From Ornithinimicrobium cryptoxanthini (GTDB lineage Bacteria; Actinomycetota; Actinomycetes; Actinomycetales; Dermatophilaceae), in NCBI RefSeq assembly GCF_023923205.1, contig NZ_CP099490.1:558001-622000 (forward strand): a stretch of DNA of 64,000 nt, written 5' to 3'. Made by a program: the position numbers and the translations under genes. Below, in pieces: positions 32,487 through 41,252 of the stretch (its first letter is position 1; each line of letters begins with the position of its first letter). The notes below the pieces were generated by a model that had not been told where the DNA came from, did not search any database, and was given only the letters and a program-made list of their open reading frames with translations.

Positions 32487-33748
32487 CCGAACAGCACCGG
32501 GTCGGGGTCATCCTCGTGGCCGCCGGCCGCGGCACCCGACTCGGAGCAGATCTGCCGAAGGCCCTGGTGCCACTCGGTGCAGTCCCGATCGTGACGCACG
32601 CCCTCCGGGGCGTGTTGTCATGTCCGGGCCTGACCGATGTCGTCGTGGTGGCCCCGCCAGATCGTATGCCGGAGCTCACCGAGGCCGTGCGGCTCGCGCC
32701 ACCAGCGGCACCAGTTGAGGTCCAGGTGGTGGCGGGGGGCGCTGAGCGCACCGACTCGGTCGCCGCAGGGCTTGCGGCCATGCCCGGTGGGGTCGGCATC
32801 GTGTTGGTGCACGACGCAGCCCGGGCACTCACGCCGGCGAACGTCTTCGAGCGGGTCGTGGCCGCTGTCCGGCACGGGCACCCGGCGGTGACGCCGGCGC
32901 TGCCCGTCACCGACACGATCAAGATCGTTGACGCCCGGGGGCATGTTGTCTCCACCCCCGACCGCGCGGCGCTCCGTGCCGTGCAGACACCTCAGGGTTT
33001 CCTGCGCGAGACGCTGGAGCTGGCGCACCGGGAGGCCCGCGGCGCGGTCACCGACGACGCTGGCCTGGTGGAGACACTGGGCCGGGCTGTCTTTGTGGTG
33101 GAGGGTGACCCGCGGGCGCTGAAGGTCACCGGCCCCCAGGATCTGGCCATCGCAGACGGGTGGGTCGCTGACGTGACGCGGCACGACGGTCAGCCGCCGG
33201 TGCCGCCCGTGCTGCTGGTGCTCGGGGGCCGGCCCGGGACCGGCAAGACCACGCTCGCCCGCGCGTGGGCGGCAGCCCGCGGAGCCGCGCATGCACGCGT
33301 GGACACCATCGAGCAGGCACTGCTTCGGGCCGGTGACGCACCGGATCGGTCACCCGGTCCGGAGGGCTACGCAGCGGCCTACGCCGTGGCCGCCGACCAG
33401 CTGACGCTCGGACTCGACGTGGTGGCCGACTCGGTGAACCCGCTGGCGGTGACCCGGCAGGCCTGGCAGGAGGTCGCCCGCCGGGCAGGGGCACGAGTGC
33501 TCCAGGTCGAGCTGACTTGTGCCGGGGCAGAGCACCGTCGACGGGTCGACACCCGCACGGCAGATATCCCCGGCCACCTGGTGCCCCGGTGGGAAGAGGT
33601 GCTGACCAGCGGCTACGAGCCCTGGCCCGAGGCCGATCTCTCGCTGGACACCACCGGTCAACCGGTGGTGGAGCTGGTCGCAGCGGTCGAGACGGCGCTG
33701 GTCAAGGCAGCGGTGGTCGACGCGGCCGCCCCATCGCGTGGGAATTAG
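32483..33748 (+). CDS. ispD: IspD (MEP cytidylyltransferase) fused to a P-loop kinase domain; probable CTG start
   Basis: 421 residues if started at CTG 32483, which overlaps the carD stop (CTGA). Residues 1-230 are IspD, making CDP-methylerythritol for isoprenoids: [20 protein letters not shown] (CTP-binding), [26 protein letters not shown]. Residues about 240-421 add an AAA_33-like kinase domain with Walker [10 protein letters not shown] (about 249-257) and [20 protein letters not shown], usual in small-molecule kinases. GTG 32516 is the only ordinary start but would cut off the first beta strand (VGVIL). Most IspD proteins end near residue 230. What the kinase phosphorylates is unknown. 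Confidence 0.82.
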   Translation: MTEQHRVGVILVAAGRGTRLGADLPKALVPLGAVPIVTHALRGVLSCPGLTDVVVVAPPDRMPELTEAVRLAPPAAPVEVQVVAGGAERTDSVAAGLAAMPGGVGIVLVHDAARALTPANVFERVVAAVRHGHPAVTPALPVTDTIKIVDARGHVVSTPDRAALRAVQTPQGFLRETLELAHREARGAVTDDAGLVETLGRAVFVVEGDPRALKVTGPQDLAIADGWVADVTRHDGQPPVPPVLLVLGGRPGTGKTTLARAWAAARGAAHARVDTIEQALLRAGDAPDRSPGPEGYAAAYAVAADQLTLGLDVVADSVNPLAVTRQAWQEVARRAGARVLQVELTCAGAEHRRRVDTRTADIPGHLVPRWEEVLTSGYEPWPEADLSLDTTGQPVVELVAAVETALVKAAVVDAAAPSRGN

Positions 33749-33793
33749 CCCCCCGGGGGGAACAAACCACACGCAAGCCCCCGGCCGACAGGA

Positions 33794-34744
33794 TCACGCG
33801 ACCTGAGGCATGACGTCCGCGGCGATCAGCTCGAGGTGACTCACGACGTCGTCGGACAGGTCCAGCACCTGCAGATAGGCCCGGTCGATGCCGGTCTGCT
33901 CGGCCCACGTGCCGATGCGGTCGACGACCTCGCCCGGCGTCCCCGCGAGGCCGTGGGCGCGCAGCTCCTCCGGCTCCCGGCCGATCGCCTCGGCCCGCTG
34001 CCGGAACTCTGCCTCGTCCCGGCCGACCACGGCGACCAGGGCGGCCGAGCGCAGCAGGCTGTCCGGCTGCCGACCGGCCTCACCGCAGGCGACGGCGACC
34101 CGCTCGAACTGCACCTGCGCGTCCGCCAGTGACGCGAACGCCACGTTGAACTCGGCGGCATAGCGAGCCGCCAGGGCCGGGGTGCGGCGCCTGCCCATGC
34201 CGCCGACGATCACCGGCGGCCCGCCGGAGACCGGGTCGTGCTGCACCGGTGTGGGCAGAGCAGGTGAGTCGGTGACGGTCACGGTGGGTCCGGCATACGA
34301 GAAGGACTCTCCCTCCGCCGTGCCCCACAGCCCGGTGATCACGGCGAGTGAGTCCTCCAGGACGTCGAAGCGCCGCCCGACCGACGGGAACGGGATGCCG
34401 TAGGCCGTGTGCTCGGTCTCGAACCACCCGGCACCGAGGCCGAACTCCACCCGGCCGCAGCTCATCGCGTCGACCTGCGCGACCGTGATGGCCGTCGGTC
34501 CGGGCAGTCGGAAGGTCGCGGAGCTGACCAGGGTGCCGAGCCGGATCGTCGAGGTCTCCCGGGCCAGCGCTGCCAGCGTGACCCAGGCGTCGGTCGGCCC
34601 CGGCAACCCGTCGCCTCCCATCGCGAGGTAGTGGTCGGAGCGGAAGAAGGCGCCATAGCCGCAGGCCTCGGCGGTCCGGGCGACCTGCAGCTGGTCGTCA
34701 TAGCTGGCGCCCTGCTGGGGCTCGGTGAAGATGCGAAGTTCCAC
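33794..34744 (-). CDS. Luciferase-like F420-dependent oxidoreductase
   Basis: 316-residue LLM-class TIM-barrel protein. Features: MELRIFTEPQQGASYDDQL, FRSDHYLAM, IRLGTLVSSATFRLPGP, GRVEFGLGAGWFETEH and PPVIVGGMGRRRTPALAARY, the usual pattern of F420-dependent members. The substrate is unknown. GTG 34744 has GAGGAG just upstream. It is inserted on the opposite strand between ispD and ispF, which are adjacent in mycobacteria; the ispD stop is 45 bases away, across a CCCCCCGGGGGG palindrome. Confidence 0.85.
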   Translation of the reverse strand: MELRIFTEPQQGASYDDQLQVARTAEACGYGAFFRSDHYLAMGGDGLPGPTDAWVTLAALARETSTIRLGTLVSSATFRLPGPTAITVAQVDAMSCGRVEFGLGAGWFETEHTAYGIPFPSVGRRFDVLEDSLAVITGLWGTAEGESFSYAGPTVTVTDSPALPTPVQHDPVSGGPPVIVGGMGRRRTPALAARYAAEFNVAFASLADAQVQFERVAVACGEAGRQPDSLLRSAALVAVVGRDEAEFRQRAEAIGREPEELRAHGLAGTPGEVVDRIGTWAEQTGIDRAYLQVLDLSDDVVSHLELIAADVMPQVA

Positions 34745-34788
34745 GCTCCTCAGTGTGGTCGATGCGCGCCGCGCTGTCGCGACCGCCC

Positions 34789-34794
34789 TAGTGT
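34789..34794 (+). promoter_or_regulatory. -10 box of predicted leaderless ispF transcript
   Basis: TAGTGT, six bases, then ATG at 34801. ispF thus has its own promoter now that the LLM gene separates it from ispD. Confidence 0.55.
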
Positions 34795-34800
34795 GGGCGT

Positions 34801-35301
34801 ATGACGACCGGTCCCGCCCAGCCCTCCGTCCGCGTCGGCACTGGCATCGACGTCCACCGGTATGCCGAGGACGACCGGCCTCTGCGCCTCGCCTGCCTGG
34901 AGTGGCCGGGAGAGCGCGGGATCGAGGGGCACTCCGACGGGGACGTCGCCGCCCACGCAGCCTGTGACGCCCTGCTGAGCGCGGCCGGGCTCGGAGACCT
35001 CGGTCTGGTCTTCGGCACCGACCGCCCGGAGCTGGCCGGTGCCTCCGGTGCGGCGATGCTCGGCGAGGTGCTCAGGTTGCTGACCCAGCAAGGCTGGGGC
35101 GTGGGCAACGTCTCCGTCCAGGTGATCGGCAACAGTCCCAAGGTCGGGCCACGGCGCGCGGAGGCGGCCGCGGCGATGTCGGCGGCACTGGGCGGGGCGC
35201 CGGTGTCGGTGTCAGCGACCACGACCGACGGGCTCGGGCTGACCGGTCGGGGGGAGGGGACCGCGGCCATCGCCACCGCCCTGATCCACCCGCAGGGGTG
35301 A
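34801..35301 (+). CDS. ispF: 2-C-methyl-D-erythritol 2,4-cyclodiphosphate synthase
   Basis: 166-residue trimeric Zn enzyme of the MEP isoprenoid pathway, acting two steps after IspD. Metal ligands Asp17 and His19 in GIDVHRY; a third in [35 protein letters not shown]-terminal [15 protein letters not shown]. Full length. The ATG lies six bases from TAGTGT with no ribosome site, implying a leaderless mRNA. IspE is not in the window. Confidence 0.95.
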   Translation: MTTGPAQPSVRVGTGIDVHRYAEDDRPLRLACLEWPGERGIEGHSDGDVAAHAACDALLSAAGLGDLGLVFGTDRPELAGASGAAMLGEVLRLLTQQGWGVGNVSVQVIGNSPKVGPRRAEAAAAMSAALGGAPVSVSATTTDGLGLTGRGEGTAAIATALIHPQG

Positions 35302-35365
35302 CGGTGGCGGGCGGACCGCCTAGATTGGTCCGGACCATCAGCAGCCGAGTCAAAGGGGTCACTCA

Positions 35366-36451
35366 ATGCCCAGCACCGTCAAGGGAGTCATCGCCCGGAG
35401 CAAGGGAGCCGACGTCGAGGTGGTCGATGTGCTCGTCCCCGACCCCGGGCCCGGTGAGGTGGTGGTCACCGTCGAGGCCTGCGGCGTGTGCCACACCGAC
35501 CTGCACTACCGCCAGGGTGGCATCAACGACGAGTTCCCATTCCTGCTGGGCCATGAGGCGGCCGGCACCGTCGAGGCGGTGGGCGAGGGTGTGACCGAGG
35601 TCGCGCCGGGCGACTTCGTGATCCTCAACTGGCGGGCCGTCTGCGGTCAGTGCCGCGCGTGCGCCAAGGGTGAGCCCTGGTATTGCTTCAACACCGCCAA
35701 CGCCACGCAGAAGATGACCCTGACCGACGGCACCGAGCTCTCACCGGCGCTCGGCATCGGCGCCTTCATCGAGAAGACCCTGGTCGCCGCCGGTCAGTGC
35801 ACCAAGGTCGACCGGGAGGCCTCGGCCGCAGCCGCCGGCCTCCTGGGCTGCGGCATCATGGCCGGCTTCGGCGCCGCGGTCAACACCGGCGGGGTGCGCC
35901 GTGGTGACTCCGTGGCGGTGATCGGCTGCGGTGGCGTCGGCTGTGCCGCCATCGCGGGTGCCGCGCTCGCCGGAGCGACGACGATCATCGCGGTCGACCT
36001 GGATGAGCGGAAGCTGGAGTCCGCCAAGGGCTTCGGGGCCACGCACACCGTCAACAGCTCCGGGCGGGACCCGATCGTGGCCATCCAGGAGTTGACGGGA
36101 GGGTTCGGCGCCGACCTGGTGGTCGACGCCGTGGGCCGTCCGGAGACCTATGAGCAGGCGTTCTATGCCCGCGACCTGGCCGGCACGGTCGTCCTGGTGG
36201 GCGTCCCCACGCCGGACATGAAGATCGAGCTGCCGCTCCTGGACGTCTTTGGCCGCGGCGGTTCGCTGAAGTCCAGCTGGTATGGCGACTGCCTGCCCTC
36301 CCGTGACTTCCCGATGCTGATCGATCTGTATCGACAGGGGCGCTTCGACCTTGACGGGTTCGTCAGCGAGACGATCGCCCTGGACGAGATCGAGGGGGCG
36401 TTCAGCAAGATGGAACGCGGCGAGGTGCTGCGCTCGGTGGTGGTCCTGTGA
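35366..36451 (+). CDS. mscR: S-(hydroxymethyl)mycothiol dehydrogenase
   Basis: 361-residue zinc alcohol dehydrogenase that oxidises the formaldehyde-mycothiol adduct (and can reduce S-nitrosomycothiol). Catalytic-zinc region [15 protein letters not shown] and [15 protein letters not shown]; structural-zinc Cys cluster [15 protein letters not shown]; Rossmann motif [21 protein letters not shown]-terminal [20 protein letters not shown] matches mycothiol-dependent members. ATG follows AAAGGGG. Stop overlaps the MBL gene as GTGA. It makes direct use of the thiol made by MshA/MshD. Confidence 0.93.
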   Translation: MPSTVKGVIARSKGADVEVVDVLVPDPGPGEVVVTVEACGVCHTDLHYRQGGINDEFPFLLGHEAAGTVEAVGEGVTEVAPGDFVILNWRAVCGQCRACAKGEPWYCFNTANATQKMTLTDGTELSPALGIGAFIEKTLVAAGQCTKVDREASAAAAGLLGCGIMAGFGAAVNTGGVRRGDSVAVIGCGGVGCAAIAGAALAGATTIIAVDLDERKLESAKGFGATHTVNSSGRDPIVAIQELTGGFGADLVVDAVGRPETYEQAFYARDLAGTVVLVGVPTPDMKIELPLLDVFGRGGSLKSSWYGDCLPSRDFPMLIDLYRQGRFDLDGFVSETIALDEIEGAFSKMERGEVLRSVVVL

Positions 36452-37086
36452 ACGCCGTGAGCTCTCCCCGCATCGACCGGGCGGTCACCTCTGGCACGTT
36501 CAGCCTCGACGGCGGGACGTGGGAGGTCGACAACAACGTGTGGGTCCTCGGTGACGACCGCGAGTGCGTGGTCATCGATGCACCGCACGACGTCGACGCG
36601 ATCCTGGAGGTCGTGGCCGGCCGGACCGTCACCGCGATCCTGCTGACGCACGCCCACGACGACCACATCGACGCCGCGCTCGCGCTGGCCGAGGCCACCG
36701 GGGCACCGACCCACCTGCATGCCGAGGACCGCATGCTGTGGGACCGGGTGCACGCCGAGCCGCCGACCGACGAGCTCGAGGACGGCGACACGGTCGAGGT
36801 GGCCGGCACCGTCCTGCAGGTGCTGCACACCCCTGGCCACTCACCGGGAGCGTGCTGCTTCCACGCCCCGGCCCTCGGTGTCGTCTTCAGCGGCGACACC
36901 CTGTTCCAGGGCGGCCCTGGCGCGACCGGACGGTCCTTCAGCGACTTCGACACCATCATCGACTCGATCACCCGCAAGCTGCTCACCCTGCCGCTGGACA
37001 CGGTCGTCCACACCGGCCACGGCGACTCCACGAGCATCGGTGCCGAGGCGCCCCACCGTCAGGAGTGGATCGACCGCGGTCACTGA
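36448..37086 (+). CDS. Metallo-beta-lactamase-fold hydrolase partner of MscR
   Basis: 212-residue MBL-fold protein with the metal motif THAHDDH (about residues 67-73), the second His in [13 protein letters not shown], the bridging Asp in [19 protein letters not shown] and the last His in VVHTGHGDS. This is the glyoxalase-II-like subgroup that acts on thioesters. The overlap with mscR (GTGA) suggests it hydrolyses S-formylmycothiol to formate and mycothiol; that step is an inference from context. No signal peptide. Confidence 0.87.
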   Translation: MNAVSSPRIDRAVTSGTFSLDGGTWEVDNNVWVLGDDRECVVIDAPHDVDAILEVVAGRTVTAILLTHAHDDHIDAALALAEATGAPTHLHAEDRMLWDRVHAEPPTDELEDGDTVEVAGTVLQVLHTPGHSPGACCFHAPALGVVFSGDTLFQGGPGATGRSFSDFDTIIDSITRKLLTLPLDTVVHTGHGDSTSIGAEAPHRQEWIDRGH

Positions 37087-37112
37087 GGCATCGAGCTGAC
37101 GGTGCCTGCCCG

Positions 37113-37118
37113 TATCCT
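37113..37118 (+). promoter_or_regulatory. -10 box of predicted leaderless DUF6412 transcript
   Basis: TATCCT, seven bases, then ATG at 37126. Confidence 0.55.
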
Positions 37119-37125
37119 TGGGGCC

Positions 37126-37449
37126 ATGCACCCGACCGACCGCCGCCGCTCCCTGCTCGGGATGCTGCTGAGCGCGGTCCTGGTCGGGGCCCTGGCGATG
37201 ACGACCGCCGACACCGCCACCCTGGCAGTGGGGCTAGGCGTGCTGCTCCTGGTCAGCCTGACGGTGACCACCAACGCCGTCACGCTGGTGGTGGCCACGA
37301 CCGGGACTGTCATCCCGGGGGCCGACCGGCTGCGCCGCCAGTGGGGTCGGGCCCCGATGCCACTGCTCGCGCCGGACCTGCCCGGCAACCCGCAACCGAG
37401 GGCCCCGGGGCGCGTCGCCGCGGAGGTCCTCCTGCGGCCCGCCGGCTGA
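37126..37449 (+). CDS. Small membrane protein (DUF6412-like)
   Basis: 107-residue protein with two hydrophobic segments (LLGMLLSAVLVGALAM, TLAVGLGVLLLVSLTV, continuing to VTLVVATTGTVI) and a Pro/Arg-rich cytoplasmic tail (PLLAPDLPGNPQPRAPGR). I associate it with DUF6412, found beside yidC paralogues in Actinobacteria; function unknown. The ATG is seven bases from a TATCCT box. The yidC-like gene starts 77 bases downstream and may share the transcript. Confidence 0.7.
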   Translation: MHPTDRRRSLLGMLLSAVLVGALAMTTADTATLAVGLGVLLLVSLTVTTNAVTLVVATTGTVIPGADRLRRQWGRAPMPLLAPDLPGNPQPRAPGRVAAEVLLRPAG

Positions 37450-37526
37450 GCCAACCGCTCCAGCGGCGCCGACTGCCGCGGGCACCTCCGAGACGACCCC
37501 TCGTCCCAACCTTCCTCGGAGGAACC

Positions 37527-38228
37527 GTGTTGTCCTGGATCGACCCCTTCCTGCTCCCCCTGCACCACCTGATCGACGCCACCGCCGCGTGGCTGCCGAT
37601 GTCCGTCGTCATCGTCCTGCTCACCGTCCTGGTCCGGCTGCTGATGCACCCACTCAACCGGGCGACATACCGTGCCACCCTGCACCGACAGCGCATCGCA
37701 CCGATGGTCGCGCAGGTGCGCACCCAGCACGGCAAGAACCCCGAACGGCTGCAGCGCGAGCTGCTCGAGCTGCACCAGCGAGAGGGAGTCTCCCCGGTCG
37801 CCGGTTGCCTGCCGGCGCTGGTGCAGCTGCCGGTCTTCGGCATCGTCTATCGGCTCTTCGCCGCCCCGCAGATCGCCGGCACCGCCAACGCCCTGCTCCA
37901 CCACACGCTGATGGGCGTCCCCATGACCGCACACGCCGCGAGCGCCGGTGCGGGACTGCCAGTCTTCCTCGCACTGATCGCGGTCTCCCTCCTCGTGGCC
38001 TACCTGACCATGCGCCAGACGAGGGCCCACCTGATCGCTCCGGCGGAGGGAGTCGAGCCGCGCCAGGTCGAGATCGTCCAGACGATGAACAAGGTCGTGC
38101 CGTGGATGTCGTTCGGCTCGGTGTTCGCCGTCGTGGTGATGCCTTTGGGCACCGGGCTCTATCTGGTCACCAGTGCCCTGTGGACCCTGCTGGAGCGGTA
38201 TGCCGTGCGCCGCACCGTGACAGTGTGA
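37527..38228 (+). CDS. YidC/Oxa1-family membrane insertase, short paralogue
   Basis: 233-residue insertase with about five membrane segments. Core: MSVVIVLLTVLVRLLMHPLN (the hydrophilic-groove Arg in LVRLLMHP), the cytoplasmic loop RTQHGKNPERLQRELLELHQ, EGVSPVAGCLPALVQLPVFG and MNKVVPWMSFGSVFAVVVMP. It lacks the long lipoprotein or periplasmic domain and the basic tail of the main YidC beside rnpA, so it is probably a second copy. GTG 37527 has GGAGG four bases upstream. Upstream DUF6412-like protein may be its partner. Confidence 0.85.
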   Translation: MLSWIDPFLLPLHHLIDATAAWLPMSVVIVLLTVLVRLLMHPLNRATYRATLHRQRIAPMVAQVRTQHGKNPERLQRELLELHQREGVSPVAGCLPALVQLPVFGIVYRLFAAPQIAGTANALLHHTLMGVPMTAHAASAGAGLPVFLALIAVSLLVAYLTMRQTRAHLIAPAEGVEPRQVEIVQTMNKVVPWMSFGSVFAVVVMPLGTGLYLVTSALWTLLERYAVRRTVTV

Positions 38229-38296
38229 CTCGCTCTCTAGCGGTGGGGCCCGACTGGGAGCAGACTTGACCTGACCCGACCGGAAGGAGTGTGCCG

Positions 38297-38752
38297 ATGG
38301 CCGAGACAGGGCGCCGCCGCGAGCGGGACACCGGGCCGATCGTGGCAACCCACCAGGTCGACGTCGACCCGGTGCACGCCTTTGAGGTGTTCACCGAGCG
38401 CCTCGGCGACTGGTGGGACCCGCGCCTGACCCCTGACCCACGGACCTATGAGGGGGCAGACATCGAGGAGGTGGAAGGTGGTGTGGTGGCCCTGCACCAC
38501 GACGGTGAGGACTACCCGATCGGGCAGGTGCTGGAGTGGGAGATCGGTGAGCGGTTCGTGATGACCTTCCACCTGGCGCTGCCCCGGGACCATCCCACCG
38601 AGCTGACCGTCGACTTCAGCCCGGTCGACGGCGGCACCCTTGTCACCCTCACGCACAGTGGTTGGGAGGCGGACAACCTCGCCAGCCGCGCGAAGTTCAC
38701 CGAGTGGCCGCACCTGCTCGAGCGGTTTGCGGCCACGGCTCTCAGCGACTGA
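38297..38752 (+). CDS. SRPBCC (AHSA1-like) ligand-binding protein
   Basis: 151-residue START-like fold: VATHQVDVDPVHAFEVFTERLGDWWDPRL at the N-terminus, then VLEWEIGERFVMTFHLALP and TLVTLTHSGWE, ending in a long helix (FTEWPHLLERFAATAL). Such proteins bind hydrophobic ligands or act as enzymes or regulators; no specific role is evident. ATG 38297 follows GGAAGGAG by 7 bases; GTG 38291 is an alternative. It converges on the response-regulator gene with 41 bases between stops. Confidence 0.8.
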   Translation: MAETGRRRERDTGPIVATHQVDVDPVHAFEVFTERLGDWWDPRLTPDPRTYEGADIEEVEGGVVALHHDGEDYPIGQVLEWEIGERFVMTFHLALPRDHPTELTVDFSPVDGGTLVTLTHSGWEADNLASRAKFTEWPHLLERFAATALSD

Positions 38753-38793
38753 CCGCGCGCGCCGGGCTCGTGGGTCCGCCCGGCCGCCGTGCG

Positions 38794-39402
38794 TCAGACC
38801 CAGCCGTGATCCTCGGCGAGGGCGTGCGCCTCGAACCGGTTGCGCGCGCCGGTCTTGCCGATGGCTGAGGAGAGATAGTTGCGCACGGTCTGTTCCGACA
38901 GGAACAGGCGTCTGGCGATGTCAGCCACCGGCGTGCCGTCCCGTGACGCCTGCAAGACCTCCTGCTCGCGGTCGGTGAGTGGGTTGCTAGGTGCCCGGAG
39001 GGCGGCCAGAGCCAGGTCAGGTTGCACCACGACCTCCCCGGCCAGCACCTGCCGGATCGAGGCGGCAAGCAGGGCCACGGGGTCGTCCTTGACCAGGAAT
39101 CCCCGGGCGCCGGCGGCCATCGCCCGACGCAGGTAACCCGCGCGGGCAAAGGTGGTCACGATGATGACCGCGCACTCGGGGTGTGCGGCGGTCAGTTCCG
39201 GCAGCACGTCAAGACCGCTGCCGCCGGGAAGGTCGATGTCGACCAGGGCCACGTCTGGGTGGTGCTCCGCGACCGCGGGCACGATCTCGTCACCGCGCCC
39301 GACCTGCGCCACGACGTGCAGGTCGGGCTCGATGTTCAGCAGTGAGGCCATGGCAGAGCGGAGCATGCCCTGGTCCTCGGCGAGCAGGACGCGGGTCGTC
39401 AA
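38794..39402 (-). CDS. NarL/LuxR-family response regulator
   Basis: 202-residue regulator. Receiver domain with acidic pair Glu9-Asp10, phospho-acceptor Asp55 in ALVDIDLPGGSG and Lys in GARGFLVKDDPV. LuxR HTH in residues 140-195: NPLTDREQEVLQASRDGTPV, ADIARRLFLSEQTVRNYLSSA. The TTG start overlaps the kinase stop (TTGA) and has AGGAG seven bases upstream. Resembles DesR-type regulators controlling transporters or membrane properties; the target is unknown. Confidence 0.9.
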   Translation of the reverse strand: MTTRVLLAEDQGMLRSAMASLLNIEPDLHVVAQVGRGDEIVPAVAEHHPDVALVDIDLPGGSGLDVLPELTAAHPECAVIIVTTFARAGYLRRAMAAGARGFLVKDDPVALLAASIRQVLAGEVVVQPDLALAALRAPSNPLTDREQEVLQASRDGTPVADIARRLFLSEQTVRNYLSSAIGKTGARNRFEAHALAEDHGWV

Positions 39403-40595
39403 CGGTGCTCCTGCAGTGCTGGCACGGCTGCGTCAGCGCTGGCGGCCGGAACCTCAGCCGTGAGCATGAAGCCCTCGGCTGAGTGCTCCACGGTCAGGTT
39501 GCCGCCGCGTTGCGCCAGCCGCTCCCGCAGACCGACGAGGCCGGTGCCACCCGAGGTGCTGCCAGGGCCCCCGTGCCCGTCGTCGCCGACGGTCAGCCGG
39601 ATCCACCCGCCGTTGCGGGTCACCCGGACCTGACATGTGCTGGCGGTGGAGTGTCGCAAGACGTTGGTGGTGGCCTCCCGGACCACCCAGGCCAACTGTT
39701 GCTCGGCACCCGGGTCGAGGCCGGGCGGGATGTGTCCGATGTCCGGTTCGACCCCACCGGCCCGCATCGCTGCGGCGGCACGCGAGGTCTCCTCCTCCAG
39801 GCTGCCCTCCCGGTAGTTCGCGACGGCCTGCCGCACCTCGGTGAGCGCGGACCGCCCCAGGGTCTCGATCTCGGCGCCGTGTCGGGCCGACGCGGCCGGG
39901 TCAGCCGCGGCCAGCCGGTGCACCGCCTCGGCCTTGACGACGATCACGGACAGCGTGTGCCCGAGCAGGTCGTGCAGGTCGCGCGAGAAGCGCATCCGCT
40001 CAGCGCTCACCGCGGCCTCAGCCAGTTGCTGCCGGGTCTGGTGCAGCTCCGCGTTGGTGGCTGCGAGGCGGTGCACGACATGGGTGCCGATGCCGCTGAG
40101 TGCCGTGACGATGCTCAGCCAGCTCGCGACGCCCCATCCCCATCCAGCGATGAGCGCACCCACCCCGCTCGCCAGGCCGATCAGGATGACCACGCCGGGC
40201 ACGACCCGGGGAGGGAGCACCACGGCTGCCGCGATGGCCAGCAAGGAGATCGTCATGAACGACAGCTCTGACGTCTCGGCGATCCGCACGGTGACCAGTG
40301 TGATGCCGACGAGGGCTGACAGCAGGATGAGTGAGAGCCAGGCCGGCACGGTGCGGCCGAGTGCCGAGCTCGGACGGTGGAAGGTGATGACGGTCACCAG
40401 GAAGACTGCGCCGGTCACCAGCAGCAGCACCCCGTCGCGCCACTGCTGGTCCTGGACGGCCGCGATGACATAGGCGCCCAGCAGCAGTGGCGCCCAGATC
40501 AGGACGAGCCACCTGCCGTGCCGGGTCAGCGAGCCATGCGACACGGGCATCACCGGAGCCGAGCGTGTGCCGGGCCGCTCTTGTTGTTCGCTCAT
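39399..40595 (-). CDS. DesK/NarX-type sensor histidine kinase
   Basis: 398-residue kinase with about six membrane helices in residues 30-170 and no large external domain, suggesting sensing within the membrane. HisKA_3 motif FSRDLHDLLGHTLSVI with His208. ATPase domain: VVREATTNVLRHSTAS (N box), VGDDGHGG (D box) and GGTGLVGLRERLAQRGG (G box). Coupled to its response regulator by a 4-base overlap. It follows the small membrane protein gene by 71 bases on the same strand, which may belong to the same operon. Confidence 0.9.
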   Translation of the reverse strand: MSEQQERPGTRSAPVMPVSHGSLTRHGRWLVLIWAPLLLGAYVIAAVQDQQWRDGVLLLVTGAVFLVTVITFHRPSSALGRTVPAWLSLILLSALVGITLVTVRIAETSELSFMTISLLAIAAAVVLPPRVVPGVVILIGLASGVGALIAGWGWGVASWLSIVTALSGIGTHVVHRLAATNAELHQTRQQLAEAAVSAERMRFSRDLHDLLGHTLSVIVVKAEAVHRLAAADPAASARHGAEIETLGRSALTEVRQAVANYREGSLEEETSRAAAAMRAGGVEPDIGHIPPGLDPGAEQQLAWVVREATTNVLRHSTASTCQVRVTRNGGWIRLTVGDDGHGGPGSTSGGTGLVGLRERLAQRGGNLTVEHSAEGFMLTAEVPAASADAAVPALQEHR

Positions 40596-40666
40596 CGAGG
40601 GCCTCCGGTCAACACTACGCCCGGTCCGCGAGGCACGGCATGGTCAGGCACACCCAGACCGGGCGA

Positions 40667-41146
40667 TCACCTGGTTGCTCCGGCCCTGCGGGTGCCCGGG
40701 AGAGCCAGGATGAGCACGCTGGCAACCGCCACGTGGAGCAGGGTGAGGACCACGGTCGCGCCCGTGTTCTGGGCGAGCGAGAGCGGCGCGAGCAGCGAGA
40801 CGAGCGCTACGGCCGCGGTGACCCAGCGCCATACGGTCACTCCCTGCGTGGCCTTCCGCTCCAGGACGGCCAGCAGGGCCCAGCTCAGCAGGCCCGCGAT
40901 GATGGCTGAGGAGACGATGGATCCGGCGGAGACCAGCCTCGTGGTGGTCCCGCCGGGAGCCTCCAGCACCTTGAGGTCGATGCTCAGGACGGGGTCGGCC
41001 ACGAGCCAGGTCAGCATCGCGGCGACAGCAGCAGCCGCGACGACGAGAGATCGTCGCTCCGTCGAGCCGGTGCGCGGTGCGGCCGCCCCGGGCCGGCCGG
41101 TGTTGGCGAGGGTCGTCGTGGTGTCTTCAGGGATCTGGTTTCTCAT
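40667..41146 (-). CDS. Small four-helix membrane protein (DUF6069-like)
   Basis: 159-residue protein with a Thr/Arg-rich N-terminus and four hydrophobic segments (SLVVAAAAVAAMLTWLV, LVSAGSIVSSAIIAGLLSWALL, WVTAAVALVSLLAPL, VVLTLLHVAVASVLILAL). Fits the DUF6069 type; function unknown. ATG 41146 lies seven bases from a TAGCGT box (minus strand), so probably leaderless; longer frames enter the cysS promoter. First gene of a possible operon with the two-component system. Confidence 0.72.
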   Translation of the reverse strand: MRNQIPEDTTTTLANTGRPGAAAPRTGSTERRSLVVAAAAVAAMLTWLVADPVLSIDLKVLEAPGGTTTRLVSAGSIVSSAIIAGLLSWALLAVLERKATQGVTVWRWVTAAVALVSLLAPLSLAQNTGATVVLTLLHVAVASVLILALPGTRRAGATR

Positions 41147-41153
41147 GCGTCTC

Positions 41154-41159
41154 ACGCTA
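41154..41159 (-). promoter_or_regulatory. -10 box of predicted leaderless DUF6069-like transcript
   Basis: Minus-strand TAGCGT, seven bases, then ATG (41146-41144). Confidence 0.5.
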
Positions 41160-41239
41160 GAGACGACGTCTGGCACAGGGTAGGCACCGATGTCACGGGT
41201 GCCGAAGTACATCTGTCCTGTGCCGGGCCGCAGCGCAGG

Positions 41240-41245
41240 TAGCCT
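41240..41245 (+). promoter_or_regulatory. -10 box of predicted leaderless cysS transcript
   Basis: TAGCCT, seven bases, then GTG at 41253. Gives cysS-rlmB their own promoter, separate from carD-ispD-ispF. Confidence 0.6.
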
Positions 41246-41252
41246 TGCGCAG

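Noticed and set aside
32516..33748. Separate kinase gene rather than an IspD fusion
   Set aside because: No stop, ribosome site or start codon of good quality occurs between the IspD part and the P-loop; the frame is continuous.
33749..33760. CCCCCCGGGGGG as a terminator for ispD
   Set aside because: Palindrome has no loop and would not form a stable hairpin in one strand; noted only as a GC palindrome between convergent genes.
41190..41252. Extended N-terminus of cysS from ATG 41190
   Set aside because: The extension ([14 protein letters not shown]) is not conserved, and a TAGCCT box seven bases before GTG 41253 indicates transcription starts there.
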